Shown in pieces: positions 53,003-61,676 of a stretch of 64,000 nt of DNA; the first letter of the stretch is position 1; each line of letters starts with the position of its first letter. The notes beneath the pieces were generated by a model. The model searched no databases, had not been told where the DNA came from, and worked only from the letters and a program-made list of their open reading frames with translations. This DNA is from Celeribacter neptunius (lineage in GTDB: Bacteria; Pseudomonadota; Alphaproteobacteria; Rhodobacterales; Rhodobacteraceae). The stretch lies in contig NZ_FORH01000002.1 of the NCBI RefSeq assembly GCF_900113955.1, forward strand, positions 372,001-436,000, written 5' to 3'. The position numbers were made by a program, and so were the translations under genes.

Positions 53003-53551
53003 ATGCTCATCGGCTACGCACGCACATCGACATTGGAACAGATCGCAGGCTTGGAGGCTCAGAGAGAGTCACTGATGGCCATCGGGTGCGAAAGGGTATG
53101 GGAGGAACAAACAAGCTCTGTAGGCCGCCGTACGGGCCTCTCTGAGGCTCTGGAGTACCTTCGAGAAGACGACAGCCTCATTGTCACCAAATTGGATCGT
53201 TTGGCCCGCTCCGTGAGACACCTCGGAGAGATCGTAGAGACCTTGGAGGCCAAGAAGGTCGGACTTCGCATTCTCGATCTCGGATTGGACACATCCAACG
53301 CCACAGGCAAGCTCATGCTAAACGTCTTGGCCTCTGTGGCGCAGTTTGAACGCGAGATGATGCTGGAGCGTCAGAAAGAAGGGATCGCGAAAGCCCAGAG
53401 GGAGGGGAAGTACAAAGGGCGAGCCCCCACCGCCCAGCGCATGGCTCCACAGGTCCACAGGATGCTCTCAGAGGGCATGACCAAGCGAGCTATCGCAGAG
53501 GCACTGGGTATCTCTGAGAGGTCTGTTTATCGGGTTACCAATATGTCCTAA
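53003..53551 (+). CDS. Serine recombinase (resolvase/invertase family)
   Basis: 182-aa small serine recombinase. The N-terminal catalytic domain starts MLIGYARTSTLEQIAGLEAQ with nucleophile Ser9. Further motifs are LIVTKLDRLARSVRHLGEI and the Arg-rich FEREMMLERQKEGIAKA. The C-terminal helix-turn-helix (about 145-180) reads MLSEGMTKRAIAEALGISERSVYRV. AGGAGGG lies 7 nt before the ATG. It may resolve, invert or move the island, or derive from a transposon; no inverted repeats or transposase were seen. Confidence 0.92.
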   Translation: MLIGYARTSTLEQIAGLEAQRESLMAIGCERVWEEQTSSVGRRTGLSEALEYLREDDSLIVTKLDRLARSVRHLGEIVETLEAKKVGLRILDLGLDTSNATGKLMLNVLASVAQFEREMMLERQKEGIAKAQREGKYKGRAPTAQRMAPQVHRMLSEGMTKRAIAEALGISERSVYRVTNMS

Positions 53552-53850
53552 CAGCAATCGAGGGAGAGCAATCCGAGGGGGCGTGGCAGAAAGCTATTGC
53601 GTCGCCCTCTCTGACAACGACTGCAGAATTCGCCCCATAGACAGAACGCCTTGATGGACGAATTTGTTTGGAAGCATGAAACCCCGAAGGGATGGCTAAC
53701 TACTACTGCGTTGCGGAATGGAACGATGGGCGGGAAGCTGCCATTCGCTGCGCATACAACAGGGTCAACATGCATGACCAAAAGCAGCCAATCACCAAAC
53801 ACGCACCAACACTATTTTTACGTTCTTCCAATGGTAGCTTGCGGCTTTGT
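53552..53850. other. Island intergenic region between convergent genes
   Basis: About 300 bp between the serine recombinase and the end of qatD. Small plus-strand ORFs of 60-67 codons occur here (for example from about 53651), but they lack ribosome sites and are not called. Confidence 0.3.
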
Positions 53851-54564
53851 TTAGCCGACCAATCTTGCCAGATTTGATTTCAAGGTATTTTTTGTCTCTG
53901 CGGTATCCATGCGCCAAACGTTCGAAAGTCCACGAGTTGCCTTGCTCAATGATGAAAGTACATCGTTGCTTGCAAACGGTGCATCGGTTTCAGTCAAGAT
54001 ACGCTCTCTTGGCATCAAAGATACGGCAGCTTTACCTTTCGCACTTCGCAGCATTGGCGCACCCACTGAGAACCAGCATCCAAGTTTGATCGCTCGCTCC
54101 AGTTCAGCACGGCTTCCCGTGAACCAATGTAGAACTGGAATACCACAACCAGGATGCTCTTCAATTTTATCAAGCACTGCATCCGCAGCATGGCGACTGT
54201 GAATGGAGATGATTTTGGTTCTTTCAGTTCGGCATAATGAAAGAATCTCAGCGAAAACCTTGGCCTGAGCTTCTTTCGAACCAACAAACTCTTTCCCCCC
54301 GTCTAAGCCGACTTCACCGACATATCGGGTTTCCCGAAGTAATCTTTCAAACAGCGGCATCTCGTTGGGTCGTTCACCAACAAGCTGTGGGTGATAGCCG
54401 AGAGCGGTTCTAATTCGACTATCCTTTTTCACCAACCGGGATGTCTTCGGATACGCCTTAGGAATGGTCGTCACTGATAACACGTAAACTTGTGCAGCCT
54501 CCAGTTCCTGAATGGTACTGGTCCGGTCTTCCATCAAATCGAGGTGGCAATGAAAATCGATCAC
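53851..54564 (-). CDS. qatD: QatD: TatD-like metallohydrolase of the Qat anti-phage system
   Basis: 237-aa TatD-family nuclease/hydrolase. The metal-binding N-terminal MIDFHCHLDLM, ALGYHPQLV, GEVGLDGG, IISIHSRHAADAVL and the C-terminal ILTETDAPFAS fit the family. In the Qat system QatD is required for anti-phage defence together with QatA, QatB and QatC. It starts at GTG 54564, 9 nt after the qatC stop, and is the last gene of the operon. Confidence 0.9.
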   Translation of the reverse strand: MIDFHCHLDLMEDRTSTIQELEAAQVYVLSVTTIPKAYPKTSRLVKKDSRIRTALGYHPQLVGERPNEMPLFERLLRETRYVGEVGLDGGKEFVGSKEAQAKVFAEILSLCRTERTKIISIHSRHAADAVLDKIEEHPGCGIPVLHWFTGSRAELERAIKLGCWFSVGAPMLRSAKGKAAVSLMPRERILTETDAPFASNDVLSSLSKATRGLSNVWRMDTAETKNTLKSNLARLVG

Positions 54565-54573
54565 AGTATCACA

Positions 54574-55890
54574 CTAGATGCCTTGGCTTTTGAGAAAATC
54601 ACCGAGTTCCTTAAGACCGCGCTCGTAGACGGCGAGCCATTGGTCTCGCTCGGCGACATCGATTGGAAGAGGGCCGGATTTCAGTGCATTTTTTAGACGT
54701 TGTTTCTTTGACTTTGGTTGGGCAGCCCTTACCACTGCCATCAGGTCGTCTTTCTTAGTGCCATCATACTCAGCGAAGTTTTGCGGTATTGAATAGGTAT
54801 ACGGTGTGTTGTCGGCAATACCCGCTTTGAGGAAAGAAGCCCTTCGGATGAGACAAGGTATACAGCGACCACATTGCTCACTCTTTCGTTTCCACTTACC
54901 ACAGGACACGGTTTGGCTGGCGTATCGCTGATCACTCGCGCTTAGAGATGCGGCGACCATCATTTCGCCTTTGGTCATGGTCCAGAAAGGGTTTTCGATA
55001 ATCGCTTTGATGCCGACGCGTGAAAACAACTCTTGCATCTGCGACAAATAGTTTGGATGGGCTGTACGAGTACTATGCGACCCTATCCGTCGTGGTGTTA
55101 AAGGTGCATTCAAAGCAATAAAGCCATTTTCCGGTATGTATAAAGGTACATTACCTAGCCCGTTGAGCTCGGCCACAGCATCCGCACATACGGCCGCCAT
55201 TGCCAGAAAATTGAAGCTTCTGCCTCGCATTGTTGTGTCGTTTGAACTGCCAGATTGCCTTGGGCTTGCGTTGAAAGCAAACCGCTGAAGTGGTTGCCCC
55301 AAGCGATCATACAGATAGTTCTGTCGTTGCGAGTCTTGAGGATAAGAGTGACTGACTAGGATGGGGTTGTTTCCGTTTGCAATCAGATTTTTTGCGCCGA
55401 GCCAACTGTCCAAACCGCCCGAGTACAAACAAACACTATCAACGCTCAGCAAATTTGACTTTTTTCTAAGTCGGCCACCAATGGCGTTTGGTTTGGGAGG
55501 GCCATTCTGTAGAAACGTAAACTGCCAGTGATCGCCTGTCAGGAAGTTCAGGATTCTCTGTAGCAACGGTCTTGCCGCTGTCCATTTGTCTGGCTGCACA
55601 ACAGGAACATGTAGATCGAAATCTCGCGCCCAACCATTGTCAGAAACATCTTCTCTGCGGAAGAAAGTATCTGCAGCAGTGACCGCCATCGAAATCGTGA
55701 GAAAATCGAACGCGGTAGTGCTGGTCGGTGCCCCCAAACGTTCGACCCTGTCAGGTAGGGTTTTGCCAATGTAGCCTGCCTTATCAATGTTGTGGCAAGT
55801 TCCATATAGCCTGACTATGCGGGAGTTGTCCGCAATGGTCACAGTTGGCGAGATTTCTTCGGTTTGAAAGTGAAGAATGCACTTAGTCAT
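54574..55890 (-). CDS. qatC: QatC: QueC-like protein of the Qat anti-phage system
   Basis: About 438-aa protein. The PP-loop of the QueC/adenine-nucleotide alpha-hydrolase type is seen in VCLYSGGLDSWLGAKNL at about 190-207. A QueC-like zinc cluster follows: TVSCGKWKRKSEQCGRCIPCLIRR. QueC makes a 7-deazaguanine precursor, so QatC may modify a nucleobase or protein. Start ATG 55890 overlaps the qatB stop by 8 nt; the longer in-frame ORF lies within qatB. Confidence 0.92.
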   Translation of the reverse strand: MTKCILHFQTEEISPTVTIADNSRIVRLYGTCHNIDKAGYIGKTLPDRVERLGAPTSTTAFDFLTISMAVTAADTFFRREDVSDNGWARDFDLHVPVVQPDKWTAARPLLQRILNFLTGDHWQFTFLQNGPPKPNAIGGRLRKKSNLLSVDSVCLYSGGLDSWLGAKNLIANGNNPILVSHSYPQDSQRQNYLYDRLGQPLQRFAFNASPRQSGSSNDTTMRGRSFNFLAMAAVCADAVAELNGLGNVPLYIPENGFIALNAPLTPRRIGSHSTRTAHPNYLSQMQELFSRVGIKAIIENPFWTMTKGEMMVAASLSASDQRYASQTVSCGKWKRKSEQCGRCIPCLIRRASFLKAGIADNTPYTYSIPQNFAEYDGTKKDDLMAVVRAAQPKSKKQRLKNALKSGPLPIDVAERDQWLAVYERGLKELGDFLKSQGI

Positions 55891-56641
55891 CAAAGCGCTC
55901 CCAAGTTTGCCAAACATGTCGAGCTGCTGTGCGCATGTATCTTTCGACTGCATCTGAGCCAAGTTTGATGCCCGCTTGCTGCACTTGTGATGCAAATGAC
56001 TGCTCAACATGCTCTCTTGTCAGGTCCAAAATCTCAGTCTCACATTTGGCGGTCGTCACCACATCATCAGATCGGTTCCACGAATTTCCCGCTTCATTGA
56101 CAATTATCTGAAATATCGACTGGGCGAGGTATTCAATCATGATTTGTGTAATGTTATCGTCGGTTAGCGAGTTCGGGTCAAAGTTGGCATCAAAATCAAG
56201 CACATGTTCAATAGCTTCCTGAACTGCCACGTTGATGGCGTCGGCGTCCGGACTATCCCCACTTACGTGTTCAGCGATAGCTTGGGCAAATTGATCTACT
56301 GTTTTGCCTGTGTAGCGATCGGGATCAAGTCCTGTGACGTCGTTGCCATCGGCAATTGCTTTCAGGGTTTCCCCGAATGCGCCACCTGCTGTAATAACTT
56401 GACCAAGACGTCTCGGGCCAACAGCAGCTCCTCCCGAAGCTTGCCGTGCGAATTTACCTAAAGATTTCTGAAGAGGGGCTTTTCCGCCGCCACCAGAAAC
56501 ATAGTCACCAAAGCTTTTTCGAAAGGATCGGTATCGGTTGGGATCAGATGGAGGAATTGGAGCTCCAGGTTGATCGTCTGCCCAGTCAGGAACCAATGGA
56601 TTGCGGCCACGACCGCCTTTGGAAGATGCAGAAGTTCCCAT
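55883..56641 (-). CDS. qatB: QatB of the Qat anti-phage system
   Basis: About 252-aa protein of unknown biochemical role. The N-terminus MGTSASSKGGRGRNPLVPDWAD, followed by a Gly/Ser/Pro-rich basic segment (KSFGDYVSGGGGKAPLQKSLGKFARQASGG), fits the QatB type; the rest is helical and acidic. Start chosen at ATG 56641, 6 nt after AGGAGG and overlapping the qatA stop region (TAATGATG). Neighbouring qatA and qatC make the assignment firm. Confidence 0.88.
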   Translation of the reverse strand: MGTSASSKGGRGRNPLVPDWADDQPGAPIPPSDPNRYRSFRKSFGDYVSGGGGKAPLQKSLGKFARQASGGAAVGPRRLGQVITAGGAFGETLKAIADGNDVTGLDPDRYTGKTVDQFAQAIAEHVSGDSPDADAINVAVQEAIEHVLDFDANFDPNSLTDDNITQIMIEYLAQSIFQIIVNEAGNSWNRSDDVVTTAKCETEILDLTREHVEQSFASQVQQAGIKLGSDAVERYMRTAARHVWQTWERFDD

Positions 56642-56643
56642 CA

Positions 56644-58401
56644 TTAACCTCCTTTCTGCAATGTCTCGATCAGGCTTCTGAGCCATGCCGCAGGCTGTTG
56701 AACACTTGATAGGAAGCGCAACAGATCATCTTTTGTTTCCGGGTGCTTGGTTGCAAGAATGACAGCGCCGTTGACATCTGCCCGCTTGCGAGACCAATCA
56801 CCGTCTTGGCGCAGTGTATTGATTAGCTCACTCATCGCCGCCGACCTTTCGTCCAACGGTATTGTATCTATTGCAGTCCCCGCAGCCTTAGATACTCGGG
56901 TGGAAATCTGGAGAAGCGCTGCAATTGCCTTGATCGTTTCTGGGGAAAGGGTCGCATTCGTAATTTGAAGGGGTAAAGTTTCCCGTGCCAAGTAAACTGC
57001 CGCGCGCAAGTCTACTTTTGAAAGCTCTGGAGATAACTGTCCCCACTCGGCGATAAATTCTTTGTGGTCATGCCAACTCTCAGGAAATCCAGTTGTGGAT
57101 GTTCCAATCTTTTCCAAGTCGGTTGATGAAAGTTTCTTGACCTTTCCTTTCGGAGAAGCATTCACCATCTTTAGCAGATCACCGAAAGCTCGGTCGCTTG
57201 TACACCTTTCGAACAGCGAAATTTTTGCGATCACAGCCTCGTCCAAGTTCATCTTTCGTCTTTTAGCAAGACCATGACGCATACGAACGGTGTTCATCAT
57301 CCTCTTAATTATCCGAGGGTTCCCTAAGACCGCTTTTGATTGAGCAAGCGTTGGTGCTATTCGCAGGACGTTTTCGAGCTGCGTTTTCAGATCTGCGTTC
57401 GCAGAAACTATCTTAGACAGTTCATCCAGCGAGAACCGTCCGCTTTCTGACCAAGAGTTTTGAATTGTCTCCAGCAAGTAAGTGCGGGCACTTTCCAAAG
57501 CTGCTGCATTCACAGCCGAGGAGCGAGATAAGACCAACATACAAAGGAAAGCTTGCACTTCTTGTAGGCCAAGCCTCGGAACAGCCACGGGGAATTGGAC
57601 CAGTTTATCCAGATAGTCTTCGACATGCTTCTTCGAGACTCCCGAAAAATGGGTGGCGACAGCGTGACGAACCATATCTACATCTGCGGCAACGACGAAT
57701 GCGGTGTTCGGGAGGGAAAGGAACAGTCGCATTGCCTCGAGGTTTTCGATTGCAGTTTTCGGAAGGCAGCGGTCAAGGTTATCTACAAAGACAACCAAAC
57801 GTTTATCTAGGCCTTCCAACAGAGCCGAAAACTCTGCCTTAAATGCGGCGATTTCTTCTGGCGGAGATTGAACCTCTTTGGGATCAATCAGTCCTTTCAA
57901 CTTCCCGGTTGCCGTATCTACGCCATCCTGAATGGCTATTAAATCCTCCGCGTCTCCTTTGCCGGCAATTGCATCACCGCCAGATTCAATAGCCTTTGAC
58001 ACAAAACCGAACGTGGGCAAACCGAGAGCAGCCATCCCTGCTTCTGCGCCAAGACCTAGGAGTCTGAGTTTGTTCACTCGTCGGAAAAGCCCTTTTGCTT
58101 TCTCTTTCAGGTCTTCGGGCGCTTCCGTTATCAGGGCTTGAGAAATAACGGTCATTAAGGCCGATTTTGCTTCATCAAAACCTTGGTACAACCATGCGTC
58201 GAACTCGATTACGATTGTATTCCCATCGTCGGTAAGACGTTTGTTTACCAACTGTAAGATGCTGGACTTTCCAACACCCCATCCGCCGTAAACCCCAACG
58301 GATAATGGTAGCAACGTATCATCTGAGATCATGTCGCAGATCATTTCGGCGACTTCAGAATGGTTCAAATAATCGATGTCAGTTTCGTTGTCGGACCACA
58401 T
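56644..58401 (-). CDS. qatA: QatA: KAP-family P-loop ATPase of the Qat anti-phage system
   Basis: 585-aa KAP NTPase. Walker A YGGWGVGKSSIL is at about 40-51, and Walker B is in KRLVVFVDNLDRCLPKTAIENLEAMRLFLS. An inserted hydrophobic/glycine segment (about 110-145) lies between them, as in KAP proteins. It is the first gene of the operon qatA-B-C-D. AAGGTATTTCC precedes the ATG, and the 10-bp palindrome CGAACGTTCG lies 24-33 bp upstream (58425-58434). KAP ATPases probably power assembly or sensing in the defence complex. Confidence 0.93.
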   Translation of the reverse strand: MWSDNETDIDYLNHSEVAEMICDMISDDTLLPLSVGVYGGWGVGKSSILQLVNKRLTDDGNTIVIEFDAWLYQGFDEAKSALMTVISQALITEAPEDLKEKAKGLFRRVNKLRLLGLGAEAGMAALGLPTFGFVSKAIESGGDAIAGKGDAEDLIAIQDGVDTATGKLKGLIDPKEVQSPPEEIAAFKAEFSALLEGLDKRLVVFVDNLDRCLPKTAIENLEAMRLFLSLPNTAFVVAADVDMVRHAVATHFSGVSKKHVEDYLDKLVQFPVAVPRLGLQEVQAFLCMLVLSRSSAVNAAALESARTYLLETIQNSWSESGRFSLDELSKIVSANADLKTQLENVLRIAPTLAQSKAVLGNPRIIKRMMNTVRMRHGLAKRRKMNLDEAVIAKISLFERCTSDRAFGDLLKMVNASPKGKVKKLSSTDLEKIGTSTTGFPESWHDHKEFIAEWGQLSPELSKVDLRAAVYLARETLPLQITNATLSPETIKAIAALLQISTRVSKAAGTAIDTIPLDERSAAMSELINTLRQDGDWSRKRADVNGAVILATKHPETKDDLLRFLSSVQQPAAWLRSLIETLQKGG

Positions 58402-58997
58402 GGAAATACCTTTTTTAAACTCTCCGAACGTTCGCTTAAAAAGTGTGCCTATGAAAGTGGGAATATTGTGAGATGCAGTTATTTCTGAGGAGATGTATCA
58501 ATAGCCCCTCCAGGAGACCTAGGCTACATGTGTGTACGGATCGCAAAAAAGATGTCTCAGGTGAACTGGTGTCAGTGGCTGCTTTAGGAAAGCTGCGGCG
58601 TAGCACTTGACGACACCAGCAAGGTCCGGTTTGGGCCGAAAATCAACAAGCGCACACAACAACTTTTTGAATGCTTAAATTTGTGGACGAGCCTACCTCC
58701 GAAGCATCGCATCCTTCTTGCCTTTGGCTCTTTAGAAAAAAGCAAACGCGCTCGGGCCTTGGCACAACCGCTCAGGTTGCCTGTATCGCCCTGCTATGAG
58801 TGCCCCAAGTGGCAGCGTATCGCTACCGCTATCAGATCAAACGCCACCAAACTTCACCCAATACGATCGCCGAAGAAGTTGTAAGGGTAGTGTAAGGGTT
58901 GACTGGCGTTTTACCCTTACAGTATTCAGCCAATTCTAAGCAACCTAGGGTAAGCCTTTAGGTGAATTGGGAAATGTCAAATTCCTGAATAAAATCA
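58402..58997. promoter_or_regulatory. qatA promoter region and right end of the island
   Basis: About 600 bp without a credible gene. CGAACGTTCG (58425-58434) just upstream of qatA may be an operator. Near the right end GTAAGGGT occurs twice in direct orientation (58881-58888, 58892-58899; 11 bp apart) and once inverted (ACCCTTAC, 58913-58920), resembling integrase/excisionase arm sites. AATAAAATCA directly before the right repeat also follows the left repeat (49814-49823). Confidence 0.45.
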
Positions 58998-59094
58998 GGA
59001 AAGTGGGCGACGGGCTGCAAGGTGCGGCAGCGGACTGTAACTCCGCCGAGGAGACTCATGCCTGGTTCGATTCCAGGGTCGCCCACCACTTCTC
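58998..59094. repeat. Right 97-bp direct repeat (attachment site) of the genomic island
   Basis: Perfect copy of 49717-49813, containing a complete tRNA-Tyr gene. Host sequence resumes immediately after it with a dienelactone hydrolase gene. Confidence 0.95.
59005..59088 (+). tRNA. tRNA-Tyr (GTA), right copy
   Basis: Identical in sequence to the tRNA at 49724-49807. Its upstream sequence is island DNA, so its expression depends on whether the island supplies a promoter. The 3' side is host DNA. Confidence 0.8.
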
Positions 59095-59201
59095 CCTCAT
59101 GATGACATAGGCAGCAGGCGGACAGAGAGCGCTCTCGTTTCAGCCCTTGCAACTCCCCGCGATTGCCCCAGACTATGCGCAAACGATCAAGGGAGAACGC
59201 C

Positions 59202-59936
59202 ATGGCATTGCAACGCAAGGAAATCCGTTACGACGGCCTCAATGGCGATACGGGCGGCCCATTCATCGGCAGCCTGCATTGGGACGATGCCCTCGATGGT
59301 CCCCGCCCCGGCGTGCTGGTCGCCCATGCCTTCAGCGGCCGCAAGATGTTCGAGGAACAGCGCGCGCAGGAACTCGCCGCCCTGGGCTATGTCGGCTTTG
59401 CCGTGGACTATTATGGCCAGGGCTGGACCACCGATGATCCGGCCGAGGCTCATGCCGCCAAGGACAGGCTCGACAAGGATCGCGCCACATTGGCCGCGCG
59501 GATGGAAGCCGCGTTCAAGGCACTCGCGACGCAGGAACTGGTCAATGAAGATCTCATTGCCGGGATCGGCTATTGTTTCGGTGGCAAGGCCGTGTTGGAT
59601 CTGGCGCGCCAGGGCGTCGACATCAAAGGCGTCGTGTCCTTTCACGGCATTCTCGACCGGGCCGAGACCGCCCCGGATGTGAAAATCCCCGCCGAGGTGC
59701 TGGCGCTGCATGGCTGGGACGATCCGCTGGCCCGCCCCGAAAGTGTTCTGGCCTTCGGTCAGGAGATGACCGAGCGCGGCGCACGCTGGCAACTCCACGC
59801 CTATGGTCACACCGGCCACGCGTTCACCAACCCGGCGGCGAAACCCGGGGCGCAGCCCGGCTTCGGCTTTGACGTCAAGGCCACCGCGCGCAGCTGGCGC
59901 GCCATGGTGGATTTCCTGGCCGAGGTGTTACGCTGA
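59202..59936 (+). CDS. Dienelactone hydrolase family protein
   Basis: 244-aa alpha/beta hydrolase of the DLH family. Catalytic triad candidates are Cys125 in IAGIGYCFGGKAVLDL, the Asp in LHGWDDPLA and the His in YGHTGHAFTNP. The N-terminal RPGVLVAHAFSGRKMFEEQRAQELAALGYVGFAVDYYGQG is characteristic. Start ATG 59202 behind AAGGGAGAACG; the upstream in-frame ATG lacks this site. Substrate unknown. Confidence 0.9.
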   Translation: MALQRKEIRYDGLNGDTGGPFIGSLHWDDALDGPRPGVLVAHAFSGRKMFEEQRAQELAALGYVGFAVDYYGQGWTTDDPAEAHAAKDRLDKDRATLAARMEAAFKALATQELVNEDLIAGIGYCFGGKAVLDLARQGVDIKGVVSFHGILDRAETAPDVKIPAEVLALHGWDDPLARPESVLAFGQEMTERGARWQLHAYGHTGHAFTNPAAKPGAQPGFGFDVKATARSWRAMVDFLAEVLR

Positions 59937-59957
59937 AAGCCGCGCCCGGCACGGCGA

Positions 59958-60395
59958 TCACTGGATCTCCACCGCCTTGCGCTCGTAATGCGCCGCCTCG
60001 GTGGAACCATCATCGAAGGTCACACTGACATCGATGGTCCGCACCGTCTCGGGCGGGAAGCTGACCAGAATCGCATCGAGGCTCTCGGCCTTGAGCGCAT
60101 TGGGGGTCGCCGTGTTCTCGTAACAGGGCTCGGGCTCGAACACCGTCATCTCGCCGCCATTCACCGCATATTGAATACCCGAGAGGCCGCAACGCCAGCT
60201 CAGGAGATTGGTGAAATACAAAAGATCCTTGCCGTCATAGAGGCGCACCGCGACCCATTGCGGCTTGGTCGCGGTGAGGATCGGCTTGACCTCCGCCGCC
60301 GTGGTGAAATTTTCCGCGGATGCCGGCATGGCCAGAGCTGAGAGCGCGACAAGCCCCAAGAGGTATGAGCGCCGGCTGGATTTTACTCGTCCCAT
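59958..60395 (-). CDS. Secreted hypothetical protein
   Basis: 145-aa protein with a signal peptide (YLLGLVALSALAMPASA after a basic start) and two cysteines in the mature part (WRCGLSG and PEPCYEN), likely disulfide-bonded in the periplasm. No domain recognised. AAAAGGA precedes the ATG. Convergent with the dienelactone hydrolase gene and divergent from the glycosyltransferase-like gene. Confidence 0.7.
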   Translation of the reverse strand: MGRVKSSRRSYLLGLVALSALAMPASAENFTTAAEVKPILTATKPQWVAVRLYDGKDLLYFTNLLSWRCGLSGIQYAVNGGEMTVFEPEPCYENTATPNALKAESLDAILVSFPPETVRTIDVSVTFDDGSTEAAHYERKAVEIQ

Positions 60396-60517
60396 AAAAA
60401 AATCCTTTTAACTGCACGGGAATTCACGTCTTTTGGTCGAAGATGAACAGCCCTATAGTCGGGGCAAATGTTCCGCGTGACACCCGTATTCCCAAACCAA
60501 CAGAGTTGGCCCTCCGT

Positions 60518-61522
60518 ATGACCAGTAAGCCCGAAAATCCTGTCCCATTCAACATTCTCATCATCGGACAGGACGGGCGCCTGATGTATGAGGCGCTGCT
60601 CTTCGCCGCCTCATTGCGCGCCAAGGACCCGGATTTCAAAGGCCGGCTGTTTATCGCCGAACCGCAGCCGGGCCCGAAATGGCACGGCGACCCGCGGATG
60701 AAACAGGCGGATCTGCTGGCGGCCTTCAAACGTCTGGGGGCCGAGATCCTGCCGTTTGAGAGCCGGCATTTCGGCCAGAGCTACCCCTATGGCAACAAGA
60801 TCGAAGCCCTTCTGGCCCTGCCCGAGGGCGAGCCTTTCGTGTTTTTCGACAGCGACACGCTGATCACCGGGCCGCTCTCGAAAGTGCCCTTCGATTTCTC
60901 CAGACCCTGCGCCTCGCTCAAGGTCGAGGGTACATGGCCGGAGATCGAGCTTTACGGTCCGGGCTATGCCGAGATCTGGAAATCGCTCTACGATCGGTTC
61001 GGCCTCGATTTCGAGAGCACGCTCGATCTGTCGCAGCCGGACGAATACTGGAAACGCTATCTCTATTTCAACGCCGGGTTCTTCTTCTTTGAATGCCCGC
61101 GCAAATTCGGTCAGCGGTTCCTGGAGTATGCGCTCGAGATCCGCGACAACCCGCCAGAGGCGGCTGCGCTTCAGACCTTTGATCCCTGGCTCGATCAGGT
61201 TGCCCTGCCGCTGGTGATCCATTCCTTTGGCGGCGCCCGGCGCACCCTTCCGGAAGACACGCTCGATGGCGAGATCTCCTGCCACTACCGCACTTTTCCG
61301 CTCTTGTTCGCACGCGAGGGGGACCGCGTGGTCGAGGTGCTGCGCGAGGTCGCCGCGCCGAATTGGATCAAGAAGGTGCTGAAGAAATACGACCCGATCA
61401 AGAGGCTGGTCTATCAGCCGAAAGGTCAGCGCATTCGCGACATGTTCGATCGCGATCACCTGCCCCGGCGCGAAAAGATGATCCGCAACAGGATCAAAAA
61501 GGCCGGGTTGTGGATGCGTTGA
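60518..61522 (+). CDS. Glycosyltransferase-like protein with a DxD motif
   Basis: About 334-aa soluble protein. The N-terminal NILIIGQDGRLMYEALLFAASLRA resembles a nucleotide-sugar binding start, and FVFFDSDTLITGPL contains a DxD metal motif, as in GT-A glycosyltransferases. The tail is basic (KKVLKKYDPIKRL, RREKMIRNRIKKAG), as for membrane-associated transferases. Start uncertain: ATG 60518 is preferred because the 25 codons from ATG 60443 have poor GC at third positions. The acceptor is unknown. Confidence 0.6.
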   Translation: MTSKPENPVPFNILIIGQDGRLMYEALLFAASLRAKDPDFKGRLFIAEPQPGPKWHGDPRMKQADLLAAFKRLGAEILPFESRHFGQSYPYGNKIEALLALPEGEPFVFFDSDTLITGPLSKVPFDFSRPCASLKVEGTWPEIELYGPGYAEIWKSLYDRFGLDFESTLDLSQPDEYWKRYLYFNAGFFFFECPRKFGQRFLEYALEIRDNPPEAAALQTFDPWLDQVALPLVIHSFGGARRTLPEDTLDGEISCHYRTFPLLFAREGDRVVEVLREVAAPNWIKKVLKKYDPIKRLVYQPKGQRIRDMFDRDHLPRREKMIRNRIKKAGLWMR

Positions 61523-61676
61523 GCCAGCGCCGAAGCGCGCAAGCGCCAAAAACCGGCAAGGTTTCGCCACCCGGACAGCGTGCCACGGGTCGGTGGCGAG
61601 GGTTTCACTTTGCACACCCCGAAAGCTGCGTTAGGGTGGCCCGACCAAGACGAGCAGACCAAGCCAGCACACGGAA

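Larger units (their letters stand above)
49717..59094. mobile_element. tRNA-Tyr-integrated genomic island carrying a Qat defence system
   Basis: About 9.3 kb bounded by 97-bp perfect direct repeats. It contains a tyrosine integrase at the left end, two small hypotheticals, a serine recombinase and qatABCD. Base composition is visibly less GC-rich and codon use differs from both flanks. The integrase shows all catalytic residues and both repeats are intact, so the element may still be able to excise. No conjugation or phage structural genes are present. Confidence 0.9.

Noticed and set aside
58958-59218. Minus-strand ORF across the right tRNA-Tyr copy
   Set aside because: It overlaps the tRNA and the start of the dienelactone hydrolase gene; a frequent spurious ORF type.
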